Source: Akkermansiaceae bacterium (GTDB taxonomy: Bacteria > Verrucomicrobiota > Verrucomicrobiia > Verrucomicrobiales > Akkermansiaceae). From it: a DNA stretch of 33,290 nt. Numbering within the stretch: position 1 is the first letter of the stretch; each line of letters begins with the position of its first letter. Position numbers and translations under genes: made by a program. Location of the stretch: contig JANYFB010000014.1 in NCBI GenBank assembly GCA_025362955.1, positions 1-33,290 of the forward strand. The letters run 5' to 3'. This document shows positions 16,642 through 23,784 of this stretch, piece by piece. The notes below the pieces were generated by a model. It did not search any database. It saw nothing but the letters and a program-made list of their open reading frames with translations, and was not told the origin of the DNA.

Positions 16642-17473
16642 GGGCGGACTCGCGCCACGCTTCGGATTTTCGGGCCTCCGTCCAGACCTCCTCGAACGAT
16701 GGGATTTTCCCGTCCCATTCGAGGAGCGTGGCCACCGCGCCGCAGCGCTCGATGGCGCGTTCGTAAAGTTTCCACACCGGGTCGATCACTGGATGATCGT
16801 GGGTGTCGATGATGAATCGCTCATACCGGGAATGCCCGGCGATGTGGATCTGCGCGACTCGCTCGGGCGGCACAAAATTCACATATTCTAGCGGATCGAA
16901 GCCATTGTTGATCGAAGAAACGTAGATGTTGTTGACGTCTAGCAGAATCCCAACATCCGCCAGCTCGCTGACTTCCGCTAAGAATTCCCACTCGGTCATC
17001 TCGTTGCCGTTAAAGTCGCCGTAACTACTCACATTTTCTACTGCGAGCGGCACTTCTAGAAAATCTTGGGTCATGCGGAGATTTTCCGCCGTTTTCCTAA
17101 CCGCCTCGAAGGTGAAAGGGATGGGTAACAGATCGTGGCTCATACTGCCGTCAATACTGCCCCAGCATAGGTGATCCGAAATCCACGGGGTTTTCGTGCG
17201 TTTCACGAGGCGCTTCAGGCGCTTCAAGTGATCCCGGTCAACGCCATCCGCATTTCCCGGATATAGGCCGACGCCGTGCTGGACCACACGATATTGCTCT
17301 AGAATCAAGTCGAGCACTTCCAAGGGCCGACCGCCCTCAACCATGTAGTTCTCGGAGATAATTTCAAACCAATCCACCGTCGGTTTTTCCGAGAGGATAT
17401 GGCCGTAATGAGGCGAACGCAGTCCGATCCCTGTTGCCAGTTCCACCCCTCCGGTGAATTTCGCCGCGCTCAT
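16610..17473 (-). CDS. DUF692 multinuclear non-heme iron oxidative enzyme (HvfB/BufB-like)
   Basis: This 287-residue TIM-barrel enzyme belongs to the DUF692 (MNIO) family, which uses two or three iron ions to modify Cys residues of ribosomal peptides, for example to thiooxazole or oxazolone-thioamide. Metal-ligand blocks are present: GIGLRSPHYGHILSE, DWFEIISENYM, HGVGLYPGN, WISDHLCWG, ENVSSYGDF, GILLDVNNIYV and IHIAGHSRYE with DTHDHPV. The ATG at 17473 gives the usual N-terminus; the frame is open to 17539 but that extension is atypical. The adjacent upstream gene encodes a Cys/Lys-rich exported peptide, its likely substrate. Confidence 0.9.
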   Translation of the reverse strand: MSAAKFTGGVELATGIGLRSPHYGHILSEKPTVDWFEIISENYMVEGGRPLEVLDLILEQYRVVQHGVGLYPGNADGVDRDHLKRLKRLVKRTKTPWISDHLCWGSIDGSMSHDLLPIPFTFEAVRKTAENLRMTQDFLEVPLAVENVSSYGDFNGNEMTEWEFLAEVSELADVGILLDVNNIYVSSINNGFDPLEYVNFVPPERVAQIHIAGHSRYERFIIDTHDHPVIDPVWKLYERAIERCGAVATLLEWDGKIPSFEEVWTEARKSEAWRESALAKKADHAAA

Positions 17474-17497
17474 GTTAGAATAAATTAGAGGAGAAAA

Positions 17498-17531
17498 GGG
17501 AAACCCCGCAGGACGATGTGTCACTGCGGGA
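17498..17531 (-). terminator. Hairpin between precursor and DUF692 genes (partial terminator/attenuator)
   Basis: On the minus strand CCCGCAG (17530-17524) pairs with CTGCGGG (17511-17505), followed by GTTTCCCTTTTCTCC. It sits between the peptide gene and the DUF692 gene. Partial termination here would yield more precursor than enzyme transcript, as expected for peptide-maturase operons. Confidence 0.5.
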
Positions 17532-17543
17532 TTTCTCACGGAA

Positions 17544-17837
17544 TCAGAGGATGGTGCCTTCCTTCTTTTCTTCTTTCTTTTCCTTGCCCTTGCAGCCGTC
17601 TTTGCCGGAGCACTTGTCTTTATCGGCTTCGTTGGAGAATGAGAGCTTGGGCTCTTCTTTCTTTTCCTTGCCTTTGCAGCCGTCTTTGCCCTTGCAGCCG
17701 TCTTTACCGGAGCACTTGTCTTTTTCCGTATCGGCGGCGACAGGTGAACCCTTCAAGGTGAAGGCGTGGGTTGCGGTGGTTCCGGCAGCGAATACTCCGG
17801 CGAGGGCGGCTGCCATGAGGGCGTTGGTGGTTTTCAT
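17544..17837 (-). CDS. Cys/Lys-rich exported precursor peptide (bufferin/HvfA-like)
   Basis: This 97-residue protein has a Sec signal peptide (residues 1-25, ending THA). The mature part is low complexity: KDKCSGKDGCKGK units form two blocks, with Cys at 42, 48 and 54 and again at 76 and 82, each followed by EKKEE-type charge. The repeat is visible at the DNA level as two near-identical blocks around 17578-17625 and 17655-17730. It precedes DUF692 and DUF2063 genes, the order of bufferin/Hvf systems in which the oxidase modifies Cys residues of an exported copper-binding peptide. The core here, CSGKDGCKGK, is not the EGKCG repeat typical of proteobacterial members. Function is inferred from context. 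Confidence 0.75.
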   Translation of the reverse strand: MKTTNALMAAALAGVFAAGTTATHAFTLKGSPVAADTEKDKCSGKDGCKGKDGCKGKEKKEEPKLSFSNEADKDKCSGKDGCKGKEKKEEKKEGTIL

Positions 17838-17900
17838 GATTTATTGGTTTATTTGTTGTTAGAACAAAGCCTCTCGTTCATCGGGCTGCTTTGTATGGAA

Positions 17901-17928
17901 TGAGACTCGCACGTCTAAAAATTATTCC
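17901..17928 (-). promoter_or_regulatory. Possible ECF-sigma promoter of the precursor/DUF692/DUF2063 operon
   Basis: Reading the minus strand, GGAATAA (17928-17922) and GTCTCA (17906-17901) are separated by 15 bases. This resembles ECF-type -35 (GGAAC) and -10 (GTC) elements, about 64 bases before the peptide start. ECF control is known for some bufferin operons, but no sigma-factor gene is in the window. This is a pattern match only. Confidence 0.3.
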
Positions 17929-18014
17929 AACGAATTTCTGAGGAGTGATTCACATAGGGGTATATCACCCGGCAGCAAGGGCTGCACGTCTTTCGCCTGT
18001 ACTGGTCCGTGCTC

Positions 18015-18473
18015 TCAACTCACCTCGGTGATGCGCAGCCTGGGCGCAGCGAGGGATTGGCCGACTTTCATTCCCAACAGCTTTTGGTAAAGGCCGCTGG
18101 CAGGGGTGAGCAAAGTGATTTCCATGTCCTCATGAGAAATAACTGACCCGCCGGATGCAGGAACCAGCAGGAAACAGGCGGTCTCGCCATTCAAATCCAC
18201 TTTCACCAGTGCTCCAGAATCAATCTCATCCTCCATTTCAAAATTCGGCAAGACGAGCGTTTCGAAAATCCTCACGGATTCCACGAGATCATCGACTTGG
18301 CGCGCTTGGCCGGCTGCTAAATAGGATGCTTCCAAGCTGCGGGTGTCGTATTTCCCTTCCGCCTTGCTGCCAGGATCGGTGGCGGCTGCGTGGGCTTCCA
18401 TGGCCGCTCTGGAAAGGCGGTCTAACTGGGAGCGGAGGTCGGCGCGGATTTGTTCCAGCAATCGGGATTTCAT
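18015..18473 (-). CDS. GreA/GreB-like transcription factor homologue
   Basis: This 152-residue protein looks like a Gre-type factor. Residues ~1-80 form a helical hairpin (LLEQIRADLRSQLDRL ... GSKAEGKYDTRSLEASYLAAGQA). The ~85-152 C-terminal domain, with VKVDLNGETACFLLVPASGG ... LTPASGLYQKLLGMKVG, is like the RNA-polymerase-binding domain of GreA/GreB/Rnk. The acidic tip residues needed for transcript cleavage are not obvious, so it may bind polymerase without Gre activity. ATG at 18473 is preferred; the longer frame to 18740 would run into the divergent ArsC-like gene. The two genes are divergent with a 51-base gap. Confidence 0.6.
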   Translation of the reverse strand: MKSRLLEQIRADLRSQLDRLSRAAMEAHAAATDPGSKAEGKYDTRSLEASYLAAGQARQVDDLVESVRIFETLVLPNFEMEDEIDSGALVKVDLNGETACFLLVPASGGSVISHEDMEITLLTPASGLYQKLLGMKVGQSLAAPRLRITEVS

Positions 18474-18524
18474 CAAGAGACGGCGAGACTTGCATGGAGG
18501 CTGGCGGGAAGCAAGATTCGGCGC

Positions 18525-18878
18525 ATGATTACCATTTACTGCTACCAGAAATGCAGCACCTGCCGCGCCGCTCTGAAGTGGCTCGATCAGCGGGACATCG
18601 TCTATCAGGTCAAAGCGATCCGGGAAACCCCACCCACGCACGACGAGTTGAAGACCGCGCTGGCGGCTTTCGGTGGCGAATTGCGGAAAATTTTCAACAC
18701 CTCTGGGATGGATTACCGCGCACTCGGGCTCAAGGATCAACTACCGGGCATGAGCGATGACGCTGCTTTCGACCTACTTTCGGGAAACGGCAATCTGGTA
18801 AAGCGTCCCTTTCTCATTGCAGAGGGAAAAGTAATGATGGGTTTCAAGCAAGCAGAGTGGGAAAAGGTGTTACGCTAG
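18525..18878 (+). CDS. ArsC/Spx/YffB-family thioredoxin-fold protein
   Basis: This 117-residue protein starts MITIYCYQKCSTC, with Cys10 and Cys13 in a redox CxxC. The ending KRPFLIAEGKVMMGFKQAEWEKVL matches the C-terminal ArsC-family motif. Length and sequence fit the Spx/MgsR/YffB branch rather than a true arsenate reductase; no ars genes are nearby. The role could be glutathione-linked reduction or a regulatory contact with RNA polymerase. ATG at 18525 gives the canonical start; the open frame to 18450 is not needed. Confidence 0.8.
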   Translation: MITIYCYQKCSTCRAALKWLDQRDIVYQVKAIRETPPTHDELKTALAAFGGELRKIFNTSGMDYRALGLKDQLPGMSDDAAFDLLSGNGNLVKRPFLIAEGKVMMGFKQAEWEKVLR

Positions 18879-18984
18879 CAGAAGCTCGGGACGATTCACA
18901 TGAATGGACAGGTATTCAGCCGTAAAAATTTTCCTTGCGTCGTGAGAGCTGGTGGATTGTACCCGACCTCATGCTCATGTCCCA

Positions 18985-20901
18985 TTACTCTGCTAGAACG
19001 ATGATTTTGTCAGTGGAGGTGAAGTTCAAGCGATCTGACTTGTTAGGATTACAATTCACGCCGTAGCCTTTTTTGGAGTTGCCACTTTCTGCGGCGATGC
19101 GATACCCGATGGCTGTCTCACCCCGCTCGGCTGCGGCATGGAGAAGGGTGTAAAAATCCATTTCCTCCCCGGTGGCCACGTAGTCACCAATGGGTTTTAG
19201 ATAGATTTCTGAGCCCTCGTCTTGAAAAAGGTCGATGAAGACCTTGTGGAGATGCTTGTTTTCAGAAAGCTGCGAGAGCATGAGGCTCACCAGCTTGTCA
19301 CTTACGATGAAGTCATCCGCTCGAGCCACCTCCGCGAGCGCTTGGTTGCGTGGGTCCAGCATTTCACTGACGATGCTCAGGTCCTTATCTGTCTCCTCCG
19401 CGATGTTGCGCAGATGGAGTAGCGTGATGAGTGTCCGTGCATCAGCTTCTTGGACATCCAGATCCGATGAACACAAGAGGATGATGTGATCGAAGGTGGA
19501 AATGGCCAAAGAATCCAAAACCGCGCGTTCTGTGGTATTTCCTACCTGATAGATTAGTTCTTGGTTACGCATCGTTCCGGTGAGGCACTCAATTCGTTCA
19601 CCAGCATTTGCATTCGGAACAACGACGGTGACGTGTGAACCTGGGGGCACGTAGTTATCAAGCTCGCAAATGATCGGCTCTGCCATCCCGCTCCAACCAA
19701 GGAGCAATGTCCGCTCCGGGACAGATGCCGCAGGTTTTCCCGTGCGAATCAATGAGTTGCTGATGGCAGGTGCGGTTTTGAGGGAAAGCTTGATGGTGTC
19801 ATCATCCTCGGAAATAGCGATGATCTTGTCCCCCGCTGAGATTCGAGTGTCCATCGGTGGATTGATGAGAACCGTCTCATCCGCCCGGAAAATACCCATG
19901 ACAGTGGATGTTGCGAAGGCAAACAGAGCTTCGCGGTAAGTCTTGCCGATCAAGGCGGGCTGTTCCGAATAATAAATTTCCGCCCCATCGAAATCTAGCA
20001 GCTCGGTGTAAACGGCACTCAGCCCTGACTGGCGACAGGTCTGCGCGATCACGCGGGCAATGAGATCCCTTGGCTGAATCAGGACCGCCTCCTTGCCTCC
20101 GACGAGCCTCGCGGCCTCCATGTTTTCGCTTTGATTAATTTCCGCGACAATGTGATAGGGTTCCGACTTACGATTCGGATTATTTGTGAGTGCGAGGATG
20201 GACTTGATTACGTAGATGTCTGGCTGGGAGCCTTCCGGTGCAAGGATGATGATGGAACGGGCCTCGTGGGGATTGGCAATTTCTAACTCATCCAAGTCTA
20301 ACGAACTGCCCGTGCGGCAAATAATTCTGGTGTTCTTCGTCGTGGGAAACCGGGTAGCGATCTCGTCCTCCATTTCCACCTTGTCGCGCTCTGCCATGAT
20401 CACGATGTGGGCCTTGCGCTGATTCTGATTGGCGATGAGTAATTCTGAGATGATGGTGAATACCTTGGGCGACCAGCCGAGAATCAAAGTGTGGCCGCTC
20501 TCTAACACCCTAGATTTTCCTTTTCGTAAATCGTCGAGCTTGGCTTCGATCCCGGAGGTGAGCGCACCAATGAGGGTGCTAATGACGAAGATCCCGCCGA
20601 GGGTCACAAAGAGGGCGATTAACCGGACTACCCAATTCGCCGGAGCCCCCCCTTCACCCGCGCCGTCGCCTGCCATGTTCCCAGCATCGAAAGTCCGCAT
20701 CAGGCTGTTCCAGAAATTCTCGATGAATGAGCCATCCTCACTATAACCCACACTCAAGAGCTGCATGAGAATGGCGGAGATAAGGATGATGCCTAACGAG
20801 AGTAACGCAAGCCAACCAATGATGGCAATGGGTCCCTTGGAAAGGGTATTTTCAAAGACGTAACGCAGTCTTGCACATAAACTAACGGATGGGCGGTTCA
20901 T
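18985..20901 (-). CDS. CASTOR/POLLUX/DMI1-type ion channel with tandem RCK-like domains
   Basis: This 638-residue membrane protein has TM1 at ~24-50, then a pore segment containing TFDAGNMAGDG. The DAGN is the CASTOR/POLLUX filter motif (ADAGNHA in plants) rather than the potassium-channel TVGYG. TM2 is at ~92-115. A Rossmann-like RCK domain follows (TLILGWSPKVFTIISELL), then a second one (RTLLLGWSGMAEPIICEL) with a TrkA-C-like region ending in TDKIIVLAE. Plant homologues are Ca2+-gated cation channels of the nuclear envelope; bacterial members have no settled role. No transporter partner is adjacent. The 20902-21033 leader has a nested hairpin. Confidence 0.85.
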   Translation of the reverse strand: MNRPSVSLCARLRYVFENTLSKGPIAIIGWLALLSLGIILISAILMQLLSVGYSEDGSFIENFWNSLMRTFDAGNMAGDGAGEGGAPANWVVRLIALFVTLGGIFVISTLIGALTSGIEAKLDDLRKGKSRVLESGHTLILGWSPKVFTIISELLIANQNQRKAHIVIMAERDKVEMEDEIATRFPTTKNTRIICRTGSSLDLDELEIANPHEARSIIILAPEGSQPDIYVIKSILALTNNPNRKSEPYHIVAEINQSENMEAARLVGGKEAVLIQPRDLIARVIAQTCRQSGLSAVYTELLDFDGAEIYYSEQPALIGKTYREALFAFATSTVMGIFRADETVLINPPMDTRISAGDKIIAISEDDDTIKLSLKTAPAISNSLIRTGKPAASVPERTLLLGWSGMAEPIICELDNYVPPGSHVTVVVPNANAGERIECLTGTMRNQELIYQVGNTTERAVLDSLAISTFDHIILLCSSDLDVQEADARTLITLLHLRNIAEETDKDLSIVSEMLDPRNQALAEVARADDFIVSDKLVSLMLSQLSENKHLHKVFIDLFQDEGSEIYLKPIGDYVATGEEMDFYTLLHAAAERGETAIGYRIAAESGNSKKGYGVNCNPNKSDRLNFTSTDKIIVLAE

Positions 20902-20971
20902 GGATGAAACAGATGAATTTTGATTCTAACACTCGCAGGTCGGAAAAAGTGATTTCTTCGTCAATCTCCGC

Positions 20972-21026
20972 GGGACGACCCTGTGATTTCATCGGCACAG
21001 GTCAATCCAGATTTCCGGTTCGTCCC
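20972..21026. other. Nested inverted repeat between hisK-like gene and channel gene
   Basis: gggacga (20972-20978) pairs with tcgtccc (21020-21026), and inside it cctgtg (20980-20985) pairs with cacagg (20996-21001). It lies in the 132-base gap after the stop of the PHP gene and before the channel start on the minus strand. It may terminate the first or form a leader for the second. No T-run supports a classical terminator. Confidence 0.4.
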
Positions 21027-21033
21027 ACAGTTG

Positions 21034-21828
21034 TTAAAGCGGCTCAGCCCGTCTCAGTCGTTTCTCGAATAGCACGGTTTCCCGGTAGCCAGCTATCTTG
21101 GCGAGGGCAATAGCCTTGGGAAAATCCCTAGCAACTTCGCGCGGCGAGTGCGAGTCCGATGAAATGACGAGGCCGATCCCTGCGGAACAGGCGAGTTCGA
21201 GAAATCTCGGCGCGGGATAGGCCTCGGCACAAGGCTTGTGCCAGCCAGCGGTATTCAACTCGATGACGCTGCCGGAGGCGGCGATGGCGTCGATGACCGG
21301 CTCGTAAAATCGGTCCAAGTCGCCCACAGGGATGTGCGAGAATTTTTTAACAAGATCCGGGTGACCAAGAATGTCGAAGAGTCCGCTGTCCGCCATTTTC
21401 GCGTAGGTTTCCCAATAATGGGTCCAGACGGCCTCCACATCGCTTTCCGCCCAGCGGCCAAGCCATTTCGGATTGTCGAAATCCCAATCGCCCAAATAGT
21501 GGACAGAACCGATTAGGTAGTCCCAAGCGTATCGGGAAGCTAGATCTGCAATCCACGGCCCGCAGCCGGTAAGCCAGTCGCATTCCAGCCCGGCACGGAC
21601 CGGAATCCGGCCTGCCGCGCGGGTCCGGGCGCGGTCGATCCAATGGAAATACCCGGGCAAATCCGTCTCAGCCATCCGCCAATCATCGAAAGGCTCGGGG
21701 ATTTGCGGCGCATGGTCGGAAATCCCGAATTCCGTGAGTCCGGCAATCATAGCCGCGTCAATATATGCCTCTGGTTCCCCCTCGGCATGATGGCAGAGTG
21801 GCGTATGGGTATGATAGTCAGCGGGCAC
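21034..21828 (-). CDS. hisK: PHP-domain histidinol-phosphatase (HisK type)
   Basis: This 264-residue enzyme would hydrolyse histidinol phosphate in histidine biosynthesis. PHP metal-binding motifs are in order: DYHTHTPLCHHAEG (residues 4-17), GISDHAP, GLECDWL, GSVHYLGDWDFDN, DILGHPDLVKKF, IELNTAGW and VISSDSHSP. The length fits the HisK branch. No other his genes are nearby, and related PHP phosphatases act on other phosphoesters, so the exact substrate is inferred. It is divergent from the phosphate acetyltransferase gene. Confidence 0.8.
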   Translation of the reverse strand: MPADYHTHTPLCHHAEGEPEAYIDAAMIAGLTEFGISDHAPQIPEPFDDWRMAETDLPGYFHWIDRARTRAAGRIPVRAGLECDWLTGCGPWIADLASRYAWDYLIGSVHYLGDWDFDNPKWLGRWAESDVEAVWTHYWETYAKMADSGLFDILGHPDLVKKFSHIPVGDLDRFYEPVIDAIAASGSVIELNTAGWHKPCAEAYPAPRFLELACSAGIGLVISSDSHSPREVARDFPKAIALAKIAGYRETVLFEKRLRRAEPL

Positions 21829-21911
21829 TTGCGTAATTCAGGATGAATCGGGTTGAACGGACACCGAAAGCCATACTAAAGTCGGTGCAGGCTGCAAGCG
21901 CCAGAGTTTCC

Positions 21912-22985
21912 ATGTCCCATTTTTCTACAGAGCCCGTCTCGGGTAATTCCGTCACGCATTACCTCCTTGAACAATTGCGCCGCCATCCGAAGCGCGTCGT
22001 TTTCACCGAGGGTGAGGACATCCGGGTCATTCGCGCCGCCGCCCGGCTGGTGGAGGCAGAAGTGGTTGCACCGATATTGTTAGGAAACCGCGAACGCATC
22101 CGGGCGCTGGCCGCGGAAAATTCGGTATCCTTGAAATTTGTCCACATCATCGATCCGCCGTTCGCGTCGGATTTCAAACTGTTCTGCCAGCGGGTCGAAA
22201 ACATGGCCCGATACCGGACCATGCAAATCGGCGATCCAGCCGAAATCGTCGCCCGGCCCCACTATTTCGGGGCCTTGATGGTCCAGTATGGACAAGCAGA
22301 TGCGATTGTGGGCGGCAATCAAGCGCTGCCAGCCGCTTATTTCCGGGCCCTGCTACACACGATCAAACCCTTGCCAAATGTCCCGAAAATTTTTGGCGTG
22401 ACCGTTCTCACGGGTGCCCACCTCAAACACATGGGGGGAAGCGGAATTTTGTTTCTAGCCGATTGCGGGTTGATTCCGAATCCGGATGTGGTCGAGCTCG
22501 CATCCATTGCAATCGAAACCGGAAAACTCGCCCACCATTTTCTGGGTCGCAAAGCCTACGTGGCGATGCTGAGCCACTCGACGAAAGGCTCCGCCGCCAC
22601 GCCGGACGCTCGCCGAATGGCAGCTGCTGCCTCGCTCGCCCAGGATCAGGCAATGAAGGAGTTTCTTGAAATCAGCATCGAGGGGGAACTCCAAGCAGAC
22701 GTGGCCCTGGACTCCGAAGCCGCCGAAACGAAGCTGCCGGGAGCCGAAGCCCGTCCGACCGCCGATGTCCTCGTTTTCCCAAATTTGGACGCCGCCCATA
22801 TCTCTCTCAAGCTCCTCCAGCACGTCGCCGGAGCGCAAAACTACGGTCAGCTCATTCTGGGCCTGTCGCGCCCAGCCGCCCAAGTGCCGAGGACTGCCAG
22901 TGTGGAAACCATTTTCGGCACCGCTGCCGCCATCGCGGTGGAGGCTATCAAGTTTCACCAACTTCATCCACACGGAGACGACTGA
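21912..22985 (+). CDS. pta: Phosphate acetyltransferase/phosphate acyltransferase
   Basis: The enzyme interconverts acetyl-CoA and acetyl phosphate. It has 357 residues from ATG 21912, the single-domain short Pta type. Blocks are KRVVFTEGEDIRVIRAAARL, GALMVQYGQADAIVGG, GVTVLTGAHLKHMGGSGILFLADCG, VAMLSHSTKGSA, EGELQADVALDSEA, DVLVFPNLDAAHI and a C-terminal block TASVETIFGTAAAIAVEAI. The open frame reaches 21843, only 15 bases from the divergent hisK start; those extra residues do not look like family sequence. No ackA is in the window. The transposon insertion begins 42 bases after the stop. Confidence 0.85.
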   Translation: MSHFSTEPVSGNSVTHYLLEQLRRHPKRVVFTEGEDIRVIRAAARLVEAEVVAPILLGNRERIRALAAENSVSLKFVHIIDPPFASDFKLFCQRVENMARYRTMQIGDPAEIVARPHYFGALMVQYGQADAIVGGNQALPAAYFRALLHTIKPLPNVPKIFGVTVLTGAHLKHMGGSGILFLADCGLIPNPDVVELASIAIETGKLAHHFLGRKAYVAMLSHSTKGSAATPDARRMAAAASLAQDQAMKEFLEISIEGELQADVALDSEAAETKLPGAEARPTADVLVFPNLDAAHISLKLLQHVAGAQNYGQLILGLSRPAAQVPRTASVETIFGTAAAIAVEAIKFHQLHPHGDD

Positions 22986-23019
22986 CGGCGGGATGCTGCC
23001 GGGACAGGAGCGTCCAACG

Positions 23020-23027
23020 GATAGTTT
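23020..23027. repeat. Target-site duplication, left copy (GATAGTTT)
   Basis: GATAGTTT immediately precedes the left terminal repeat and is matched exactly at 25620-25627 after the right terminal repeat. An 8-bp duplication is within the range seen for IS1-like transposases. It lies in the pta 3' flank. Confidence 0.9.
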
Positions 23028-23044
23028 GGTAGTGGCCTGATTTG
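23028..23044 (+). repeat. Left terminal inverted repeat
   Basis: GGTAGTGGCCTGATTTG is the perfect reverse complement of 25603-25619. It starts with GGT, as IS1-family ends do. Homology stops abruptly after base 17. Confidence 0.92.
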
Positions 23045-23105
23045 CATTTCGATTTCTTTCCAAGAACACGTATTTACATAACTTACTAAGGACAAGTTAC
23101 TTTAG

Positions 23106-23119
23106 TTTTTCGCGAAAAA
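23106..23119. promoter_or_regulatory. 14-bp perfect palindrome, possible operator
   Basis: TTTTTCGCGAAAAA is a perfect palindrome 74 bases upstream of the GTG of the winged-helix gene. A TTGACG at 23127-23132 could serve as a -35 box, but no convincing -10 follows. It may be the binding site of the element's own winged-helix protein. Confidence 0.35.
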
Positions 23120-23192
23120 TTAATTCTTGACGGGCTTTGTTATTGTTTTCATTTCACAAATCATTTTGCAAGACAAAGCTTGACTTACCCTC

Positions 23193-23585
23193 GTGAACTG
23201 CCTTACTCCCCTTGTGACTCTGGAAACCGCACAAGCTGAACTGGCAAAAGCTGAGAAAGACTTAAAAGTCCATCAGCAGCTCGTGACCGCGCTTCGCACC
23301 GTCGTGGACCTCCTTGGCGTCAACTCAGGGAAGAGAGGGCAAAACGATGTGGACGCTGTAAAAGACGCGATCCACAACCTAGATCCCCAACAAGGAGAAT
23401 TCACCGTTGACGACGTTTATGGAGAACTTGAAGGCGGCGACACCTCCATGCTTTGGAATCACGTCCTCAGGCCTAATATTAGCGTTGTCCTCTCACGTTT
23501 GGCGAAAGACGGGAAACTTGAACTGAAAAGCCCCGGCACGGGTCGCCGCCCTGCCGTTTATTTTCGACCTATGAATGAACTCTAA
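23193..23585 (+). CDS. Coiled-coil/winged-helix protein, transposon cargo
   Basis: This 130-residue protein is not recognised as a named family. Residues ~8-45 are an amphipathic Glu/Lys/Leu helix, probably coiled coil. Residues ~50-127 (AVKDAIHNLDP, FTVDDVYGELEG, RPNISVVLSRLAKDGKLELKS, RRPAVYFRP) have the helix-helix-helix-wing layout of a winged-helix DNA-binding domain. The start is GTG 23193, with a second GTG at 23214. It is the first gene inside the transposon and could control transposase expression or bind the element ends. Confidence 0.7.
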   Translation: MNCLTPLVTLETAQAELAKAEKDLKVHQQLVTALRTVVDLLGVNSGKRGQNDVDAVKDAIHNLDPQQGEFTVDDVYGELEGGDTSMLWNHVLRPNISVVLSRLAKDGKLELKSPGTGRRPAVYFRPMNEL

Positions 23586-23600
23586 TCTCTGAAAACAAAG

Positions 23601-23642
23601 CACCCTCTGAAGCTGACCTTGGCGGGAACACTTCAGAGGGTG
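23601..23642 (+). other. Strong 12-bp hairpin between cargo gene and tRNA-like gene
   Basis: caccctctgaag (23601-23612) is perfectly complementary to cttcagagggtg (23631-23642), with an 18-nt loop. It starts 16 bases after the winged-helix stop. There is no T-run after it, so it may be a processing or protection structure rather than an intrinsic terminator. Confidence 0.6.
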
Positions 23643-23652
23643 AAACGAAAAC

Positions 23653-23725
23653 GCACCGTTAGGCTACTGGTAAACCACTTAGAGTCGACGTCTAGGAATA
23701 GTGGGTTCAATCCCCACACGGTGCC
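23653..23725 (+). tRNA. tRNA-like cloverleaf, anticodon CGA (divergent)
   Basis: The segment folds with exact class I tRNA geometry in 73 nt. The acceptor stem GCACCGT/ACGGTGC is 7 bp perfect; U8 and A9 follow. The 8-nt D loop contains GG. The anticodon stem TTAGA/TCTAG (one U-G) closes a 7-nt loop GTCGACG with U33 and anticodon CGA (codon UCG, Ser). A 5-nt variable loop follows, then T arm GTGGG-TTCAATC-CCCAC. No CCA is encoded; the discriminator is C. Oddities: only two of four D-stem pairs form, position 37 is C, and real serine tRNAs have a long variable arm. An 8-bp inverted repeat aaacgaaa/tttcgttt flanks it. It may be a functional odd tRNA, a decayed tRNA or a tRNA mimic. Confidence 0.6.
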
Positions 23726-23784
23726 TCTTTCGTTTTGACTCTTATCACACACTTACAGGACCGCAAGTCAAAACTCCAAAAACC

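Noticed and set aside
17578..17730. Repeated DNA blocks that might be a small CRISPR or tandem repeat array
   Set aside because: They are explained by the repeated KCSGKDGCKGK coding units of the precursor peptide; no spacer-repeat periodicity.
23701..23784. Upstream extension of the transposase reading frame into the tRNA-like sequence
   Set aside because: The added 28 residues do not resemble transposase N-termini and the ATG at 23785 is well placed before the HTH.
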